Below, piece after piece: positions 1 through 8,910 of a DNA stretch of 64,000 nucleotides (the first letter of the stretch is position 1; each line of letters begins with the position of its first letter). The translations under genes and the position numbers were made by a program. The DNA is from Thermomonas carbonis. Lineage in GTDB: Bacteria > Pseudomonadota > Gammaproteobacteria > Xanthomonadales > Xanthomonadaceae. Location: positions 902,001 to 966,000 of the forward strand of contig NZ_CP060719.1 in assembly GCF_014396975.1 (NCBI RefSeq). Direction: 5' to 3'. The notes below the pieces were generated by a model. The model did no database searches. It saw only the letters and a list, made by a program, of their open reading frames with translations, and was not told the DNA's origin.

Positions 1-1199
1 TGCGCGTCGCGGTTGAAGTAGCTGTCGGTCGCGCTGGGGCCGGCCACGGTGATCTCGCCGACCTGCCCCGCACCGACCAGCAAGGCGTCGTCCCATCCTG
101 CAATCGCGTCATCGCTGATGCGGATGATGCGCACCGTATTACCTGCGACGGGACGGCCCACGCACGTGCCGGCACCGGTTTCGGTGCGTGCGCGCAGCGT
201 CAGCAGTTCGCGACCTTCGATGACCGCGACCGGCAGGCATTCGGTGGCGCCATACGGCGTCCACAACTGCGCATCGGCCGGCAGAAGTTCGAACATGCGC
301 TGCACGACCGCAGGCGGCACCGGTGCGCCGGCGCTGGTGACGCGCTTCACCGTGGGCAGCTTTTCGCCATGCGTGGCCAGCACCTGCATCAATGCAGGGG
401 AACCGAACAACTGGGTGATGCCGAAACGCGCGATGGCCGCATGCAATTTGCGCGGATCGGCAAGCGCGGGCTTGGTCGGATCCATGTCGGGAATGATCGA
501 GGTCAGTCCCAGCGCGGGATCGAACAAGGCGAACGGCGGGAACGTGGGCAGGTCGATGCCGCCGGGCGCGATCCCGAACGCCGTGCGCAACATCTCGATC
601 TGCGCAACGAAATGCCGGTGCCGATAGACCACGCCCTTGGGCACGCCGGTACTGCCGCTGGTGAACAGGATGCCGGCCACGTCGTCCGGCTGGGTGCCCG
701 CCAGTTGCGGTGGCGCGTTGGCACCGTCGCGCTCGACATCGGCCAGCGTGGCATCGGCCAGCCATGCGCGTGTGCCGGTGGTGATGCGCACGCGCGCGGA
801 TCGTGCCCATCCCAGCAGGGCCCTCGCCATCATCGCCAGCGGGATGCCGATGAAGGCCTCGGGTTTTGCTTCGTCCAGGCATTGCTTCAGCGCGCGCTTG
901 TCGATGCCGGGATCGACCAGCACCGGCACCGCGCCGGCCTTGAACAACGCGAACATCAACAGGAAGAACTCCGGCGTGGGCCGCACCATCACCACCGTGC
1001 GCGTGCCGCGGACGATGCCGCGCTTCGCCAGCCCGGCGGCGATGGCGTCGCTGCGCGCGTCCAGCTGCGCATAGGTCAGGGCAACGTCGTATCGGCCATT
1101 GCGACCGGGGCAACGCATCGCGACCTGTTCGGGGCGCTCGCGGGCGAGCCGCGGCAGCGCGGCGGCGATGTTGCAGGTCTCGGATTGCGTCTCGCTCAT
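1..1199 (-). CDS. oleC: OleC, olefin beta-lactone synthetase (partial, C-terminus off the left edge)
   Basis: Adenylate-forming enzyme of long-chain olefin synthesis. OleC uses ATP to close the 2-alkyl-3-hydroxy fatty acid (from OleA then OleD) into a beta-lactone, which OleB decarboxylates to the alkene. Reading from the ATG at 1199 (MSETQSE) to the left edge gives about 399 residues with no stop, against roughly 550 in the family, so the C-terminal subdomain is outside the window. The acyl-adenylate P-loop SGSTGVPKG is at residues 181-189 and the adenine-site motif YGATE at 316-320. The gene starts only 26 bp from the divergent cysteine-cluster gene, so it either has a promoter inside that gene or is read through from the oleB/PLD side. 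oleD would be expected further left. Identification is firm from motifs plus oleA and oleB nearby. Confidence 0.93.
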   Translation of the reverse strand, partial: MSETQSETCNIAAALPRLARERPEQVAMRCPGRNGRYDVALTYAQLDARSDAIAAGLAKRGIVRGTRTVVMVRPTPEFFLLMFALFKAGAVPVLVDPGIDKRALKQCLDEAKPEAFIGIPLAMMARALLGWARSARVRITTGTRAWLADATLADVERDGANAPPQLAGTQPDDVAGILFTSGSTGVPKGVVYRHRHFVAQIEMLRTAFGIAPGGIDLPTFPPFALFDPALGLTSIIPDMDPTKPALADPRKLHAAIARFGITQLFGSPALMQVLATHGEKLPTVKRVTSAGAPVPPAVVQRMFELLPADAQLWTPYGATECLPVAVIEGRELLTLRARTETGAGTCVGRPVAGNTVRIIRISDDAIAGWDDALLVGAGQVGEITVAGPSATDSYFNRDA

Positions 1200-1225
1200 G
1201 CGCGCATTGTCGCCGACAATGGCGC

Positions 1226-1615
1226 ATGCCCGCCGAACATCCCTGCCTCACCTGCGGTGCCTGCTGCGCGTTCTTCCGGGTCAGTTTCCACTGGTCGGAA
1301 GCCGATCCCGCACTGGGCGGCCAGGTCCCTTTCGAACTGACGGATCCGCTGCGCACGCATGAGCGGGTGATGCGCGGCACCTCGCAGAAAAACCCGCGCT
1401 GCATCGCGCTGGATGCCGACATCGGCCGCTACAGCCGTTGCACCATCCACGACCGCCGGCCCTCGGCATGCGCACTGGTGCCGGCGAGCTGGGAATTCGG
1501 CGCGGCCAGTGCGCAATGCGACAAGTCGCGGCTGGCGCATGGCTTGCCCATGCTCACGCCGGCGGATTGGATCGATGTGGACGAGAGCGAGAAGAATCCC
1601 TTGCCCGCCGCCTGA
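1226..1615 (+). CDS. YkgJ-family cysteine-cluster protein
   Basis: A 129-residue protein of the YkgJ (zinc- or iron-chelating CxxCxxCC) family. The N-terminus carries CLTCGACC (four cysteines at residues 7-14), followed by further cysteines in RCIAL, RCTIHDRRPSAC and QCDKS. This is the full eight-cysteine pattern of the family. The biochemical role of the family is not established; a metal or Fe-S ligand cluster is the usual inference. It is divergent from oleC and convergent with the PLD-like gene, whose stop is 6 bp away, so it lies antisense inside the ole gene row. Nothing in its sequence links it to olefin synthesis. Confidence 0.85.
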   Translation: MPAEHPCLTCGACCAFFRVSFHWSEADPALGGQVPFELTDPLRTHERVMRGTSQKNPRCIALDADIGRYSRCTIHDRRPSACALVPASWEFGAASAQCDKSRLAHGLPMLTPADWIDVDESEKNPLPAA

Positions 1616-1621
1616 GCGGCC

Positions 1622-2305
1622 TCAGCCGAACTGCTGCCAGAGTTTCTCGAACTGCAGGCCGAACACGCGCACCAGGTTGGCGTCGTCGGTGACCACCAGG
1701 TTCTCGTCGTTCTTGTCGGTCGCGCTGCGGGTCCAGTTGAAACTGCCGTTGGCCAGCAGGCGTCCATCGACCAAGGCGAACTTGTGGTGCATGTGGTACG
1801 GCGCGCCATCCAGCCGCACCGGCACGCCATGGTCGCGCAGGCGGGCGATGTCGCTGCCGCTGTCGTGCTGCTTGTCGTTGTCGCTGACCACGCGCACCTG
1901 CACGCCGCGCGCATGGCATTCCAGGATCGCGTCGGTCAGGCGATCGTCGGCGATGGTGAACACGCAGATGTCCAGCATCTGCTTGCAGCCGCGCATCAGG
2001 TCGCGCAGCCGGCGCAGGCAGGTGTCGCCCGGCGAGAAATACGAGCTCGATACCACCGGCGCAGCCGCGTTCGCGGCATCCAGTGTCTTCACCACCTGTT
2101 CCAGCCAGCGCAACACGTCCAGTGTTTCCGCGGGCGTGGCCAGCATGACCTCGCGGGCGATGTCGAACGCGCGGTTGCGCAGGAAGCGCACCCGCCCCGC
2201 ATCCAGCTGCACGCCGAGTTCGCGCAGTTGCAGCTTTTCGTCCGCGTCCAGGGTGAAGTCCTGCGCGGATTCGCGCAGGCTGCGATCCAGCGCTTCGAAA
2301 TCCAT
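1622..2305 (-). CDS. Single-HKD phospholipase D-like protein (Nuc/PLD6-type)
   Basis: A 227-residue protein with one PLD catalytic motif: H173, K175 and D180 (HHKFALVD), then GSFNW. One HKD motif per chain is typical of the Nuc/PLD6 subfamily, which dimerises to build one active site and acts as a phosphodiesterase on nucleic acid or phospholipid. No signal peptide or membrane segment is visible; the first ~85 residues are a helical, charged extension. Its ATG overlaps the oleB stop by one base (TGATG), so it is translationally coupled to oleB; a GTG one codon upstream is an alternative start. The coupling suggests an operon with oleB, but a role in olefin synthesis is unproven. Confidence 0.8.
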   Translation of the reverse strand: MDFEALDRSLRESAQDFTLDADEKLQLRELGVQLDAGRVRFLRNRAFDIAREVMLATPAETLDVLRWLEQVVKTLDAANAAAPVVSSSYFSPGDTCLRRLRDLMRGCKQMLDICVFTIADDRLTDAILECHARGVQVRVVSDNDKQHDSGSDIARLRDHGVPVRLDGAPYHMHHKFALVDGRLLANGSFNWTRSATDKNDENLVVTDDANLVRVFGLQFEKLWQQFG

Positions 2306-3234
2306 CACGCATCACCCGCCAGCGGATGCGCATCCAGCGGGTGCCTGTCGAGAAACCGGCGAATCGCCGGTACCAGCACCTCATGCTTGTCTTCCAGCAC
2401 GTAGTGCCCGGCATCCTCGAACTCGCTCACCATCGCACGCGGCAAGGCCTTGCGGAAGCCGGCCAGGAAATGTTTGTCGAACACGAAATCGCGCAGGCCC
2501 CAGCCGATGAAGGCCGGACGATCCGCGTAGCCCGGCAAGGCCCTGGCGGCCGCCTGAACGATCGGCATCGCCCGGTCGCCGGCATCCAGCGGGATGTCCT
2601 GCATGAAGCGCAGGGTGCTGATCGCCTGGTTCCAGCCGTCGTAGATGCCGGCATACGCGGCACGCACGTCCTTCGGCAGCGACCGGGTGGTGCCGAACCA
2701 CGCCGCGCCGCGCGCAAACAGGTTGAAGCGGCGGATCAGCCAGCCGCCCGGGCGCGAATCGCGACCCATCGCCAGCCGCCTCGGGAAACGCTTGCTGGCG
2801 GGCAACGGGAACGACGCGGTGTTGGTGATCACCAGCCGCTTCACCCGCGACGGATCGCGCAGCGCCCAGCCGAAGCCGATCATCCCGCCCCAGTCGTGCA
2901 CTGCCAGCGTCACCGGCCCGCTCACGCCCACGTGCTTGAGCAATCCATCGAAGTCGTCGATCCGCGATTGCAGGGTGTAATCGTAATTCGGCGATGCCGA
3001 AGCCGCATCGTCCGGCCGATCCGACAGGCCCATGCCGACATGGTCGGGCACGATGCAGCGGTAGCGATCACGCAAGCCGTTGACCAGGTGCCGCCAGTAG
3101 AAACTCCACGACGGATTGCCGTGGAGCATGACGATCACCTCACCGTCGCGCGGACCTTCGTCGAGGTACGACATGGCGATGCCGGGTCGCACTTCGAAGC
3201 GTTGCGGGGCGAAGGGGTAGTCGGGGAAATGCAT
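2305..3234 (-). CDS. oleB: OleB, beta-lactone decarboxylase (alpha/beta-hydrolase)
   Basis: OleB belongs to the haloalkane-dehalogenase branch of the alpha/beta-hydrolases and expels CO2 from the beta-lactone made by OleC, giving the cis-olefin. The nucleophile elbow is VHDWGG with Asp114, the same number as reported for the Xanthomonas enzyme. The oxyanion region LHGNPSW is at 37-43 and the catalytic His lies in DAGHYVLED near the C-terminus. I chose the ATG at 3234 (MHFPDYPF, 309 residues) because the family starts there; the frame stays open upstream but the extra residues look random. It is translationally coupled to the PLD-like gene downstream and divergent from the AEC transporter. Confidence 0.92.
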   Translation of the reverse strand: MHFPDYPFAPQRFEVRPGIAMSYLDEGPRDGEVIVMLHGNPSWSFYWRHLVNGLRDRYRCIVPDHVGMGLSDRPDDAASASPNYDYTLQSRIDDFDGLLKHVGVSGPVTLAVHDWGGMIGFGWALRDPSRVKRLVITNTASFPLPASKRFPRRLAMGRDSRPGGWLIRRFNLFARGAAWFGTTRSLPKDVRAAYAGIYDGWNQAISTLRFMQDIPLDAGDRAMPIVQAAARALPGYADRPAFIGWGLRDFVFDKHFLAGFRKALPRAMVSEFEDAGHYVLEDKHEVLVPAIRRFLDRHPLDAHPLAGDA

Positions 3235-3346
3235 GCGCGGCTGGATCCTGCGCGGGGCGGGCCGCGTGGCCGCACAGGATACCGGCGCGGGCCATCTCGA
3301 CCAATTGCCGATGGCAAGCCACCGCTGGCACGGCGAGAATCCCCGC

Positions 3347-4261
3347 ATGGCCTTCGACGCATTCGCCCTGATCCTGACCATGCTCGGCATCGGCATGCTG
3401 TTCGCGCGCCTGCGCGTGCTGCCGGACAACGCCGGCGAAGTCCTCAACCGCATCGTCCTGCTGGTTTGCCTGCCGGCGGCGGTGCTGACCTACGTGCCGC
3501 GGCTGCACATGGACGCGTCCCTGCTGGGCATCGCCGCCACGCCCTGGCTGCTGGCCGCGGCCACCGTCGGCCTGGTCACCCTGGCCAGCCGCTGCCTGCA
3601 TTTCCGCCGCGACGAACATGCGGTCCTGCTGCTGTGCGTGGCGCTGGGCAACAGCAGCTTCATCGGCTATCCGATGGTCCACGCGCTGCTGGGCGAACAC
3701 GCGCTGCCGTACGCCGTGGTCTACGACCAGTTCGGCATCTTCGTGCTGCTCTCGACCTTCGGCCTGTACGTGCTCGCCCGCTACGGCGGCGACGCTCCGC
3801 CGACCCTGCGCACGGTACTCATGCGCATGCTCCGCTTCCCGCCGCTGTGGGCACTGCTGCTGGGCTTGACCGTGATGCCGGCCGAACCGCCCACGTGGAT
3901 CGCCGGCGGCCTGCAACGGCTGGCCGATGCGCTGCTGCCGCTGGTGATGCTGGCGGTCGGCCTGACCATCCAGCTCAAGCTGCCGCGCGACGAAGTGAAG
4001 CCGCTCGCGGTGGGGCTGGTGTTGCGCCTGATCGTATTGCCGGCGCTCGCCTTGCCGCTGTCGCTGGCCTTCGGCCTGCAGGGCGCGATGCTGCAGGCGA
4101 ACGTGCTGGAGTCCGCGATGCCGAGCATGATCACCGCCGCTGCGCTGGCGATCTCGCATCAGCTCGCTCCACGGCTGGCGGCAGCGCTGGTGGGTTACGG
4201 GATCTTGCTGTCGCTGGTGACGCTGCCGGCGTGGGCATGGGTATTGCAGCGCTGGGGCTGA
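3347..4261 (+). CDS. AEC-family (auxin efflux carrier type) permease
   Basis: A 304-residue integral membrane protein of the AEC/Mem_trans family, with about ten hydrophobic segments in two five-helix halves, as expected. Bacterial members carry organic acids, such as malate or malonate, across the inner membrane; the substrate here cannot be read from sequence. The ATG at 3347 begins directly with the first hydrophobic segment (MAFDAFALILTMLGIGML). It stands alone, divergent from oleB, with a 112-bp gap that must hold both promoters. Confidence 0.85.
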   Translation: MAFDAFALILTMLGIGMLFARLRVLPDNAGEVLNRIVLLVCLPAAVLTYVPRLHMDASLLGIAATPWLLAAATVGLVTLASRCLHFRRDEHAVLLLCVALGNSSFIGYPMVHALLGEHALPYAVVYDQFGIFVLLSTFGLYVLARYGGDAPPTLRTVLMRMLRFPPLWALLLGLTVMPAEPPTWIAGGLQRLADALLPLVMLAVGLTIQLKLPRDEVKPLAVGLVLRLIVLPALALPLSLAFGLQGAMLQANVLESAMPSMITAAALAISHQLAPRLAAALVGYGILLSLVTLPAWAWVLQRWG

Positions 4262-4307
4262 TCATATTCAGCAGCGGCAGCCGCCCACCCGTTTCCGGTT
4301 GTCGGCC

Positions 4308-5960
4308 TCATCCGCGACAGCCCGCCAGCAGGTCACGTGTCGGCATGCGCGCGGTGGTATGCACGTCGAACACGCCAAGCACGGTGGAAAACAGGTCGTC
4401 GTGGCTGGCGGGACGGCCGGCACGCGTTCGCAGGCACTTCAGGTCCAGCCCGGTGTCTGCAGCGAATCCGGGCGAGAACCACATCAGCATCGGCACCCGC
4501 AACTGCTCCTTCGGCGCGATGGGATACGGCATGCCGTGCAGATACAGGCCGTTTTCGCCGAGCGATTCACCGTGATCGGAGACGTATAGCAGCGCGGTGT
4601 CGTAGCCATCGATCCGGTGCAGACGCTCGATGGCCGTCGCCAGCACATGGTCGGTGTAGAGGATGGCGTTGTCGTAGGCGTTGGTGACCTCCTCGCGCTT
4701 GCAGTCACCCAGCTCGGCGGTGTCGCAGGTCGGCACGAACTGGCGGAAGCGCGCGGGGTAACGCTGGAAATAGCTTGGGCCGTGATTGCCCAGCATGTGC
4801 AGGACGAGGATCCGGTCGCCACCTTGCGCCTGGCCTGCAGGCAGATCCTTGAGCAGGACTTCATCCAGGCAGCGCAGGCCGTCGCACAGCGCGGGATCCC
4901 CGGCGTCGGCGACCGACTCGAAGGGCAGGCCACGGCACACGCCCTTGCAGCCGCTCTGGTTGTCGCGCCACAGGACATCCACGCCGACGCGGTCGAGGAC
5001 ATGCAGCAAGGACTCGTGACTGCGGATTTTCCCCTCGTCGTACAGGCTGCGCCCGAACGGCGAGAACATGCAGGGCAGCGACACTTCGGTGCTGCTGCCG
5101 CAGGCCTGGACGCTGCGGAAGTTGACCGCATCGAGGCGCTGCAGCTGGGGTGTGGTCTGGCGTGCATAGCCGTTCAGGCCCCAGTTTTGCGCCCGCACGG
5201 TTTCCCCCACCACCAGCACCAGCAGGCGCGGTTTGCGGGTGGCTGCCGACGGCAGCTGGCGGGCGTCTTCGGCCACTGGCAGCAACGGCGCATCGCTGGC
5301 GGCAGGATTGGCGAAGGCAAGATGGGCAAGGCCGTACAGATAGTTCGCAGGCGTGACCAGATAGCGCACTTCACGCTGGTTGCGCATGAGCGCCGAAAGA
5401 TCCTTGAAGGCCACCGCCGCCCCCACCATCATCAGCACCCACATCACCAGCAGAAAGCCGGCGCGCACCATCGCGCCCTGCAGCAGCGGCCGGCGCAGCA
5501 GTTGCAGTCGCCAGACCAGAAGACTCGGCAAGCCGGCAAGCAACAGCATGTGCTGGCCAAGCCTCCAGGTCAGCAACTCGCGCGATTCGGCCCAGTCCGT
5601 ATGCAGCACGTTGCGCAGCATGTCCGCATCCAGATAGACGCCATACGACTGCATGTAGTACGTGGTGCCGGCTGTCACGGACAGCAGCATCACCAGCGCG
5701 GGCTTGGCCCAGCGCCCGTGCAGCAGCAGCCCCAGCAGCAGGCCATGCGCGCCGAGCAGCAGGGGCAGCAGCGCCAGCGCCAACCGCCACTGACCCATGC
5801 CGCGAGGAAGCGCGGCTGACCAGAACGACAGGTTGGCCGTGAGCGCAAAAAAGACACTGGCCAGCAACACCAGCATTTCGACGGTCATCCGTGGCCAGCG
5901 TGATCCGGATTGCCGAACCGCAGGGATGACGCCCGGGAGACGCCACGGCACGCTGCTCAT
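4308..5960 (-). CDS. eptA: Lipid A phosphoethanolamine transferase, EptA/MCR family
   Basis: An inner-membrane enzyme that moves phosphoethanolamine from phosphatidylethanolamine to lipid A phosphate, lowering surface charge and polymyxin sensitivity. The 550-residue chain has five hydrophobic segments in the first ~190 residues and then a periplasmic alkaline-phosphatase-like domain. The metal ligand region VGET has Glu253. The nucleophile Thr291 lies in ACGSSTEVSLPC, four residues after Cys287, as in MCR-1/EptA. The metal site YVSDHGESLGENG and LYLHG follow. The ATG at 5960 overlaps the stop of the PAP2 gene (ATGA), so the two are translationally coupled and probably controlled by the adjacent two-component system. 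Activity on lipid A is inferred from family and context. Confidence 0.93.
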   Translation of the reverse strand: MSSVPWRLPGVIPAVRQSGSRWPRMTVEMLVLLASVFFALTANLSFWSAALPRGMGQWRLALALLPLLLGAHGLLLGLLLHGRWAKPALVMLLSVTAGTTYYMQSYGVYLDADMLRNVLHTDWAESRELLTWRLGQHMLLLAGLPSLLVWRLQLLRRPLLQGAMVRAGFLLVMWVLMMVGAAVAFKDLSALMRNQREVRYLVTPANYLYGLAHLAFANPAASDAPLLPVAEDARQLPSAATRKPRLLVLVVGETVRAQNWGLNGYARQTTPQLQRLDAVNFRSVQACGSSTEVSLPCMFSPFGRSLYDEGKIRSHESLLHVLDRVGVDVLWRDNQSGCKGVCRGLPFESVADAGDPALCDGLRCLDEVLLKDLPAGQAQGGDRILVLHMLGNHGPSYFQRYPARFRQFVPTCDTAELGDCKREEVTNAYDNAILYTDHVLATAIERLHRIDGYDTALLYVSDHGESLGENGLYLHGMPYPIAPKEQLRVPMLMWFSPGFAADTGLDLKCLRTRAGRPASHDDLFSTVLGVFDVHTTARMPTRDLLAGCRG

Positions 5961-6652
5961 GCCATGTCCTGCGCAAGCATCCGCTGGTACAGACCCTGCG
6001 CCACGCACCAGCAGATCGCAGCAGCGAACAAGTCATGCGAAAGGAAGTGCGCTCCGCGCAGCTGTTGAGCAAGGCCGAAGACCAGCCCGGCACCCAACCC
6101 GATCAACAACCCGGCATGACGCCGGGCCGGCCTGACAGTGGAGAAGAAAAAGAACAGCGCCAGCCATGCATAGCCGGCACTGGCATGGCCGGCCGGAAAA
6201 CAATGCCCCGGCATGCCGACGCCGGGGCTCAGCAGGTCGTGCCACGCATGGGTGCCGCCATAGCGTGCCAGGTCCCAGGGGCAGTCCAGCGGGCTGATCG
6301 ATTTCAACAACGACACCAGACTTGTGGCCAGCAGCACCGCCAATGCCAGATAGCCCAGTGGCAGGCGCCAAGCTCGCCACGCCGGCCGGACCAGTGACAC
6401 CAGCCAAGCCAGCAGCACCGCGAGCCAGGCCAGCGCCGATACCCGCCGCGCGCCGACATGCAGGACCGATTCGACCAGCCAGTGCGATTGCAGCGACCAG
6501 CGCCCGCCTTCCCATGCATACAACCGGTCGGTCCACCACAGATCGCCGCGCAGGCCGATCAACAGCACCGACGCCAGCAGCAGCGCGACGAGCGGCCATT
6601 GCGACTCGGAGAAGCGCTGCACACCGATGGAAACGCGGACATGACTGGACAT
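5957..6652 (-). CDS. PAP2-family membrane phosphatase
   Basis: A 231-residue polytopic membrane phosphatase. The PAP2 signature is complete in its second and third blocks: PAGHASAGY (PSGH-type) and RGAHFLSHDLFAA (SRxxxxxHxxxD-type). The first block (KSISPLDCPWDLARYGG) is the diverged form common in proteins linked to lipid A enzymes. It may dephosphorylate undecaprenyl-PP or lipid A, or recycle by-products of the transferase it is coupled to. The start at 6652 (MSSHVRVSIG) is preferred; an upstream in-frame start would translate the 11-bp repeat array of the promoter. First gene of the PAP2-eptA operon. Confidence 0.87.
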   Translation of the reverse strand: MSSHVRVSIGVQRFSESQWPLVALLLASVLLIGLRGDLWWTDRLYAWEGGRWSLQSHWLVESVLHVGARRVSALAWLAVLLAWLVSLVRPAWRAWRLPLGYLALAVLLATSLVSLLKSISPLDCPWDLARYGGTHAWHDLLSPGVGMPGHCFPAGHASAGYAWLALFFFFSTVRPARRHAGLLIGLGAGLVFGLAQQLRGAHFLSHDLFAAAICWCVAQGLYQRMLAQDMA

Positions 6653-6677
6653 GCCGCACAGATTCCGCGCCGGCGCG

Positions 6678-6743
6678 TCGGAAGCCGGTCGCCTGGAGGT
6701 CGGAAGGCCGTCGCGAACATGTCGGAACGCCATCGGAACCCCG
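6678..6743. promoter_or_regulatory. Six phased 11-bp direct repeats in the PAP2-eptA / two-component promoter region
   Basis: TCG recurs at 6678, 6689, 6700, 6711, 6722 and 6733, exactly 11 bp apart. Four of the six units begin TCGGAA (6678, 6700, 6722, 6733); the other two are TCGCCT and TCGCGA. The best pair is TCGGAACgccaTCGGAAC. OmpR/PhoB-class regulators bind 11-bp direct repeats on one helix face, and an OmpR-class gene starts 86 bp to the right while the eptA operon starts 26 bp to the left. A poor -10-like TAACCT follows at 6756-6761. Inferred to be the binding array of the adjacent regulator. Confidence 0.6.
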
Positions 6744-6828
6744 CAAGAATCCGGTTAACCTGCGGGCAACGAAACTCCGACATTCTCCGCCGCACAATCT
6801 GCGATTCGGCGGTTCTCCGGGGTACTGC

Positions 6829-7521
6829 ATGCGCTTGCTGGTCATCGAAGACAACCGCAACCTGGTCGCCAACCTGTTTGCCTATTTCGAACCCCGTGGC
6901 CACGTGCTGGATGCCGCCCCGGACGGCATCACCGGCCTGCATCTTGCGCTGACGCAGTCCTACGATGCGCTGATCCTGGACTGGATGCTGCCGCGGATGA
7001 GCGGCCCCGAGGTGCTGCGCAAGCTTCGCGAAGATCTCCACAGCGAGCTGCCGGTCATCATGCTGACCGCGCGCGACGAGCTGTCCGACAAGGTCACCGG
7101 CTTCCGCGCCGGTACCGACGACTACCTGACCAAACCGTTCGAGTTTCAGGAACTGGAGTTGCGACTGGAAGCCCTGCAGGCACGCCGGCAAGGGCGCGGG
7201 CACAGCCGCCTGCTGCAGGTGGAAGACCTGCAGCTCGACCTGTCCATCCTGGAGGCCCGGCGCGGTGGCAAACCGGTTCGCCTGTTTCCCGCCGGTCGCA
7301 AATTGCTGGAGGTGCTGATGCGCGCCAGCCCCGCGGTGGTGCCCCGCGAGCGGCTCGAACAGGCGCTGTGGGGTGAGCAGCCACCGGACGGCGACATGCT
7401 CCGTTCGCACATCTACGAACTGCGCCGCGAAGTGGATGGCCCCTTCGATGTGAAGCTGATCCAGACCGTCCCGCGCGTGGGCTATCGCCTGGCCCGCACC
7501 ACCACCCCGGACGGCCACTGA
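6829..7521 (+). CDS. OmpR/PhoB-family response regulator
   Basis: A 230-residue two-domain regulator. The receiver domain (1-~115) has the acidic pair E7-D8, the phospho-acceptor Asp51 in LDWMLPRMSGP, the switch Thr in MLTARDE, and Lys102 in DDYLTKPFE. The C-terminal winged helix (about 130-225) has the family's SHIYELRREVD and VPRVGYRL motifs. The ATG at 6829 opens directly with the receiver strand MRLLVIEDN. The histidine kinase follows with a one-base overlap. Sitting divergently beside eptA and the PAP2 gene, it is probably a PmrA/ColR-like regulator of lipid A modification; the signal is unknown. Confidence 0.93.
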   Translation: MRLLVIEDNRNLVANLFAYFEPRGHVLDAAPDGITGLHLALTQSYDALILDWMLPRMSGPEVLRKLREDLHSELPVIMLTARDELSDKVTGFRAGTDDYLTKPFEFQELELRLEALQARRQGRGHSRLLQVEDLQLDLSILEARRGGKPVRLFPAGRKLLEVLMRASPAVVPRERLEQALWGEQPPDGDMLRSHIYELRREVDGPFDVKLIQTVPRVGYRLARTTTPDGH

Positions 7522-8795
7522 TGCCACTGCGCCAGCCGCACAGCCTGCACCATCGCATCGTGCTGTGGCTGCTGGCGTTCGCGCTTGCGCTGACCGTCGC
7601 GGTGATAGCGCAGGGCACGGTGGTCATCGAGTATGTCGAGCGCATCGTCTGGCGTTCGATGCTGATGGCGGAACTGGACCATTTCATCCAACGCAGCAGA
7701 AACAACCCCGGCTACCACTGGGACGAAACCGCAGGCTTCGTCATCCATGTCGGTGCGGACGATCCCGACCTGCCCGTCGAGTTGCGCGGGCTGAAGCCGG
7801 GGCTGCACGACGACATTCTCGTCGCTGGCACCAACCATGTGGCGATGGTTCACGACGACGCCGGTATCCGCTACGCCCTGGTGATGGATATCGAGCAGTT
7901 CGAGATCGAGGAATCAGGCTTCGAACTGCTGACCCTGCTGGCCGCTGTCCTGTTGCTGCTGGCGGTCAGCGTGGCGGCGGTGTTCGGTGTCCGCCGCCTG
8001 TTGGGCCCCTTGCAACAACTGGCCGAGCGGATCGGCGGCATTCGTCCGGAAGATGGCCTGGAACGGATCGAGCTGGAGCCGAATGCCGGTTCCGAGCTGC
8101 AGGTGATCGCCGATGCGTTCAACGATTACCTGCAACGCAATGCGCAATTCGTCGAGCGCGAGCGCACCTTCGTCAATACCGCCAGCCACGAGTTGCGCAC
8201 GCCCGTGGCGGTGATCAACGGCGCTGCCCAATTGGCCTTGCAGGCGGATGCCGACCCGACCATGAGCCGGCTCCAGTTGCAGCGGATCCAGCGCAGCGCG
8301 CGGGAGATGGAGCAACTGATCGAACTGCTGCTGGCGTTGGCCAAGGATCCCGAACGGCTGACCAGGAACAGCCAGGCGTTGTCGATGGACACGCTGTTGG
8401 CGCAGATCGTCGAAGACCATCAGTACCTCACCGCAGGCAAGTCGCTGCAACTGCAGCTGACGACATCGCCACACTGCGAGATCCACGCACCCGCAGGGAT
8501 CGTTCGCGCAGCCGTGGGCAATCTGCTGCGCAACGCCATCGAGAACAGCGACACAGGCGTGATCGACATTCGGTTGCAGGACGCCACCGTGGTCATCCGC
8601 GACCCCGGCCATGGCATGAGTCCCGAACAGATCAGCGCGCTATACACACGCATGGCGCGCGACAGCGGGCGTCTTGCCGACTCGGGCATCGGACTGGAGT
8701 TGATCGCGCGCCTGTGCGAACACGTCGGCTGGCACCTGGAACTGCGCCCGGACTCGCCCCGCGGCACCATCGCCACGCTGCAATTCAAGCGCTAG
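7521..8795 (+). CDS. Sensor histidine kinase partner of the OmpR-type regulator
   Basis: A 424-residue inner-membrane kinase. Two membrane segments (about 12-32 and 136-158) flank a ~100-residue periplasmic sensor, followed by a HAMP-like linker. The HisKA box is NTASHELRTP with the phospho-acceptor His223. The ATP-binding domain has the N box (GNLLRNAIENS), the G1 box (DPGHGMS) and the G2 box (SGIGLEL). The sensor domain carries several acidic residues (WDETAG, GADDPDLP), as expected of cation- or cationic-peptide sensors, but that is only suggestive. The start codon overlaps the regulator's stop (TGATG), so the pair is co-translated. Confidence 0.92.
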   Translation: MPLRQPHSLHHRIVLWLLAFALALTVAVIAQGTVVIEYVERIVWRSMLMAELDHFIQRSRNNPGYHWDETAGFVIHVGADDPDLPVELRGLKPGLHDDILVAGTNHVAMVHDDAGIRYALVMDIEQFEIEESGFELLTLLAAVLLLLAVSVAAVFGVRRLLGPLQQLAERIGGIRPEDGLERIELEPNAGSELQVIADAFNDYLQRNAQFVERERTFVNTASHELRTPVAVINGAAQLALQADADPTMSRLQLQRIQRSAREMEQLIELLLALAKDPERLTRNSQALSMDTLLAQIVEDHQYLTAGKSLQLQLTTSPHCEIHAPAGIVRAAVGNLLRNAIENSDTGVIDIRLQDATVVIRDPGHGMSPEQISALYTRMARDSGRLADSGIGLELIARLCEHVGWHLELRPDSPRGTIATLQFKR

Positions 8796-8910
8796 CGAGC
8801 CAGCCGCTACGCGCAGCGGAAGAACCGCGAATACCTCCCCGTCGTTACCTTGCGGATACTGCGGATTGGCAGCTGTTTTTTCCTTAGGCGGCGTGTTGAC
8901 CACCGCAAGG

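Noticed and set aside
6653-6733. A longer PAP2 protein starting at 6733.
   Set aside because: The extra 27 residues are the translation of the 11-bp promoter repeats; the ATG at 6652 gives a normal start.
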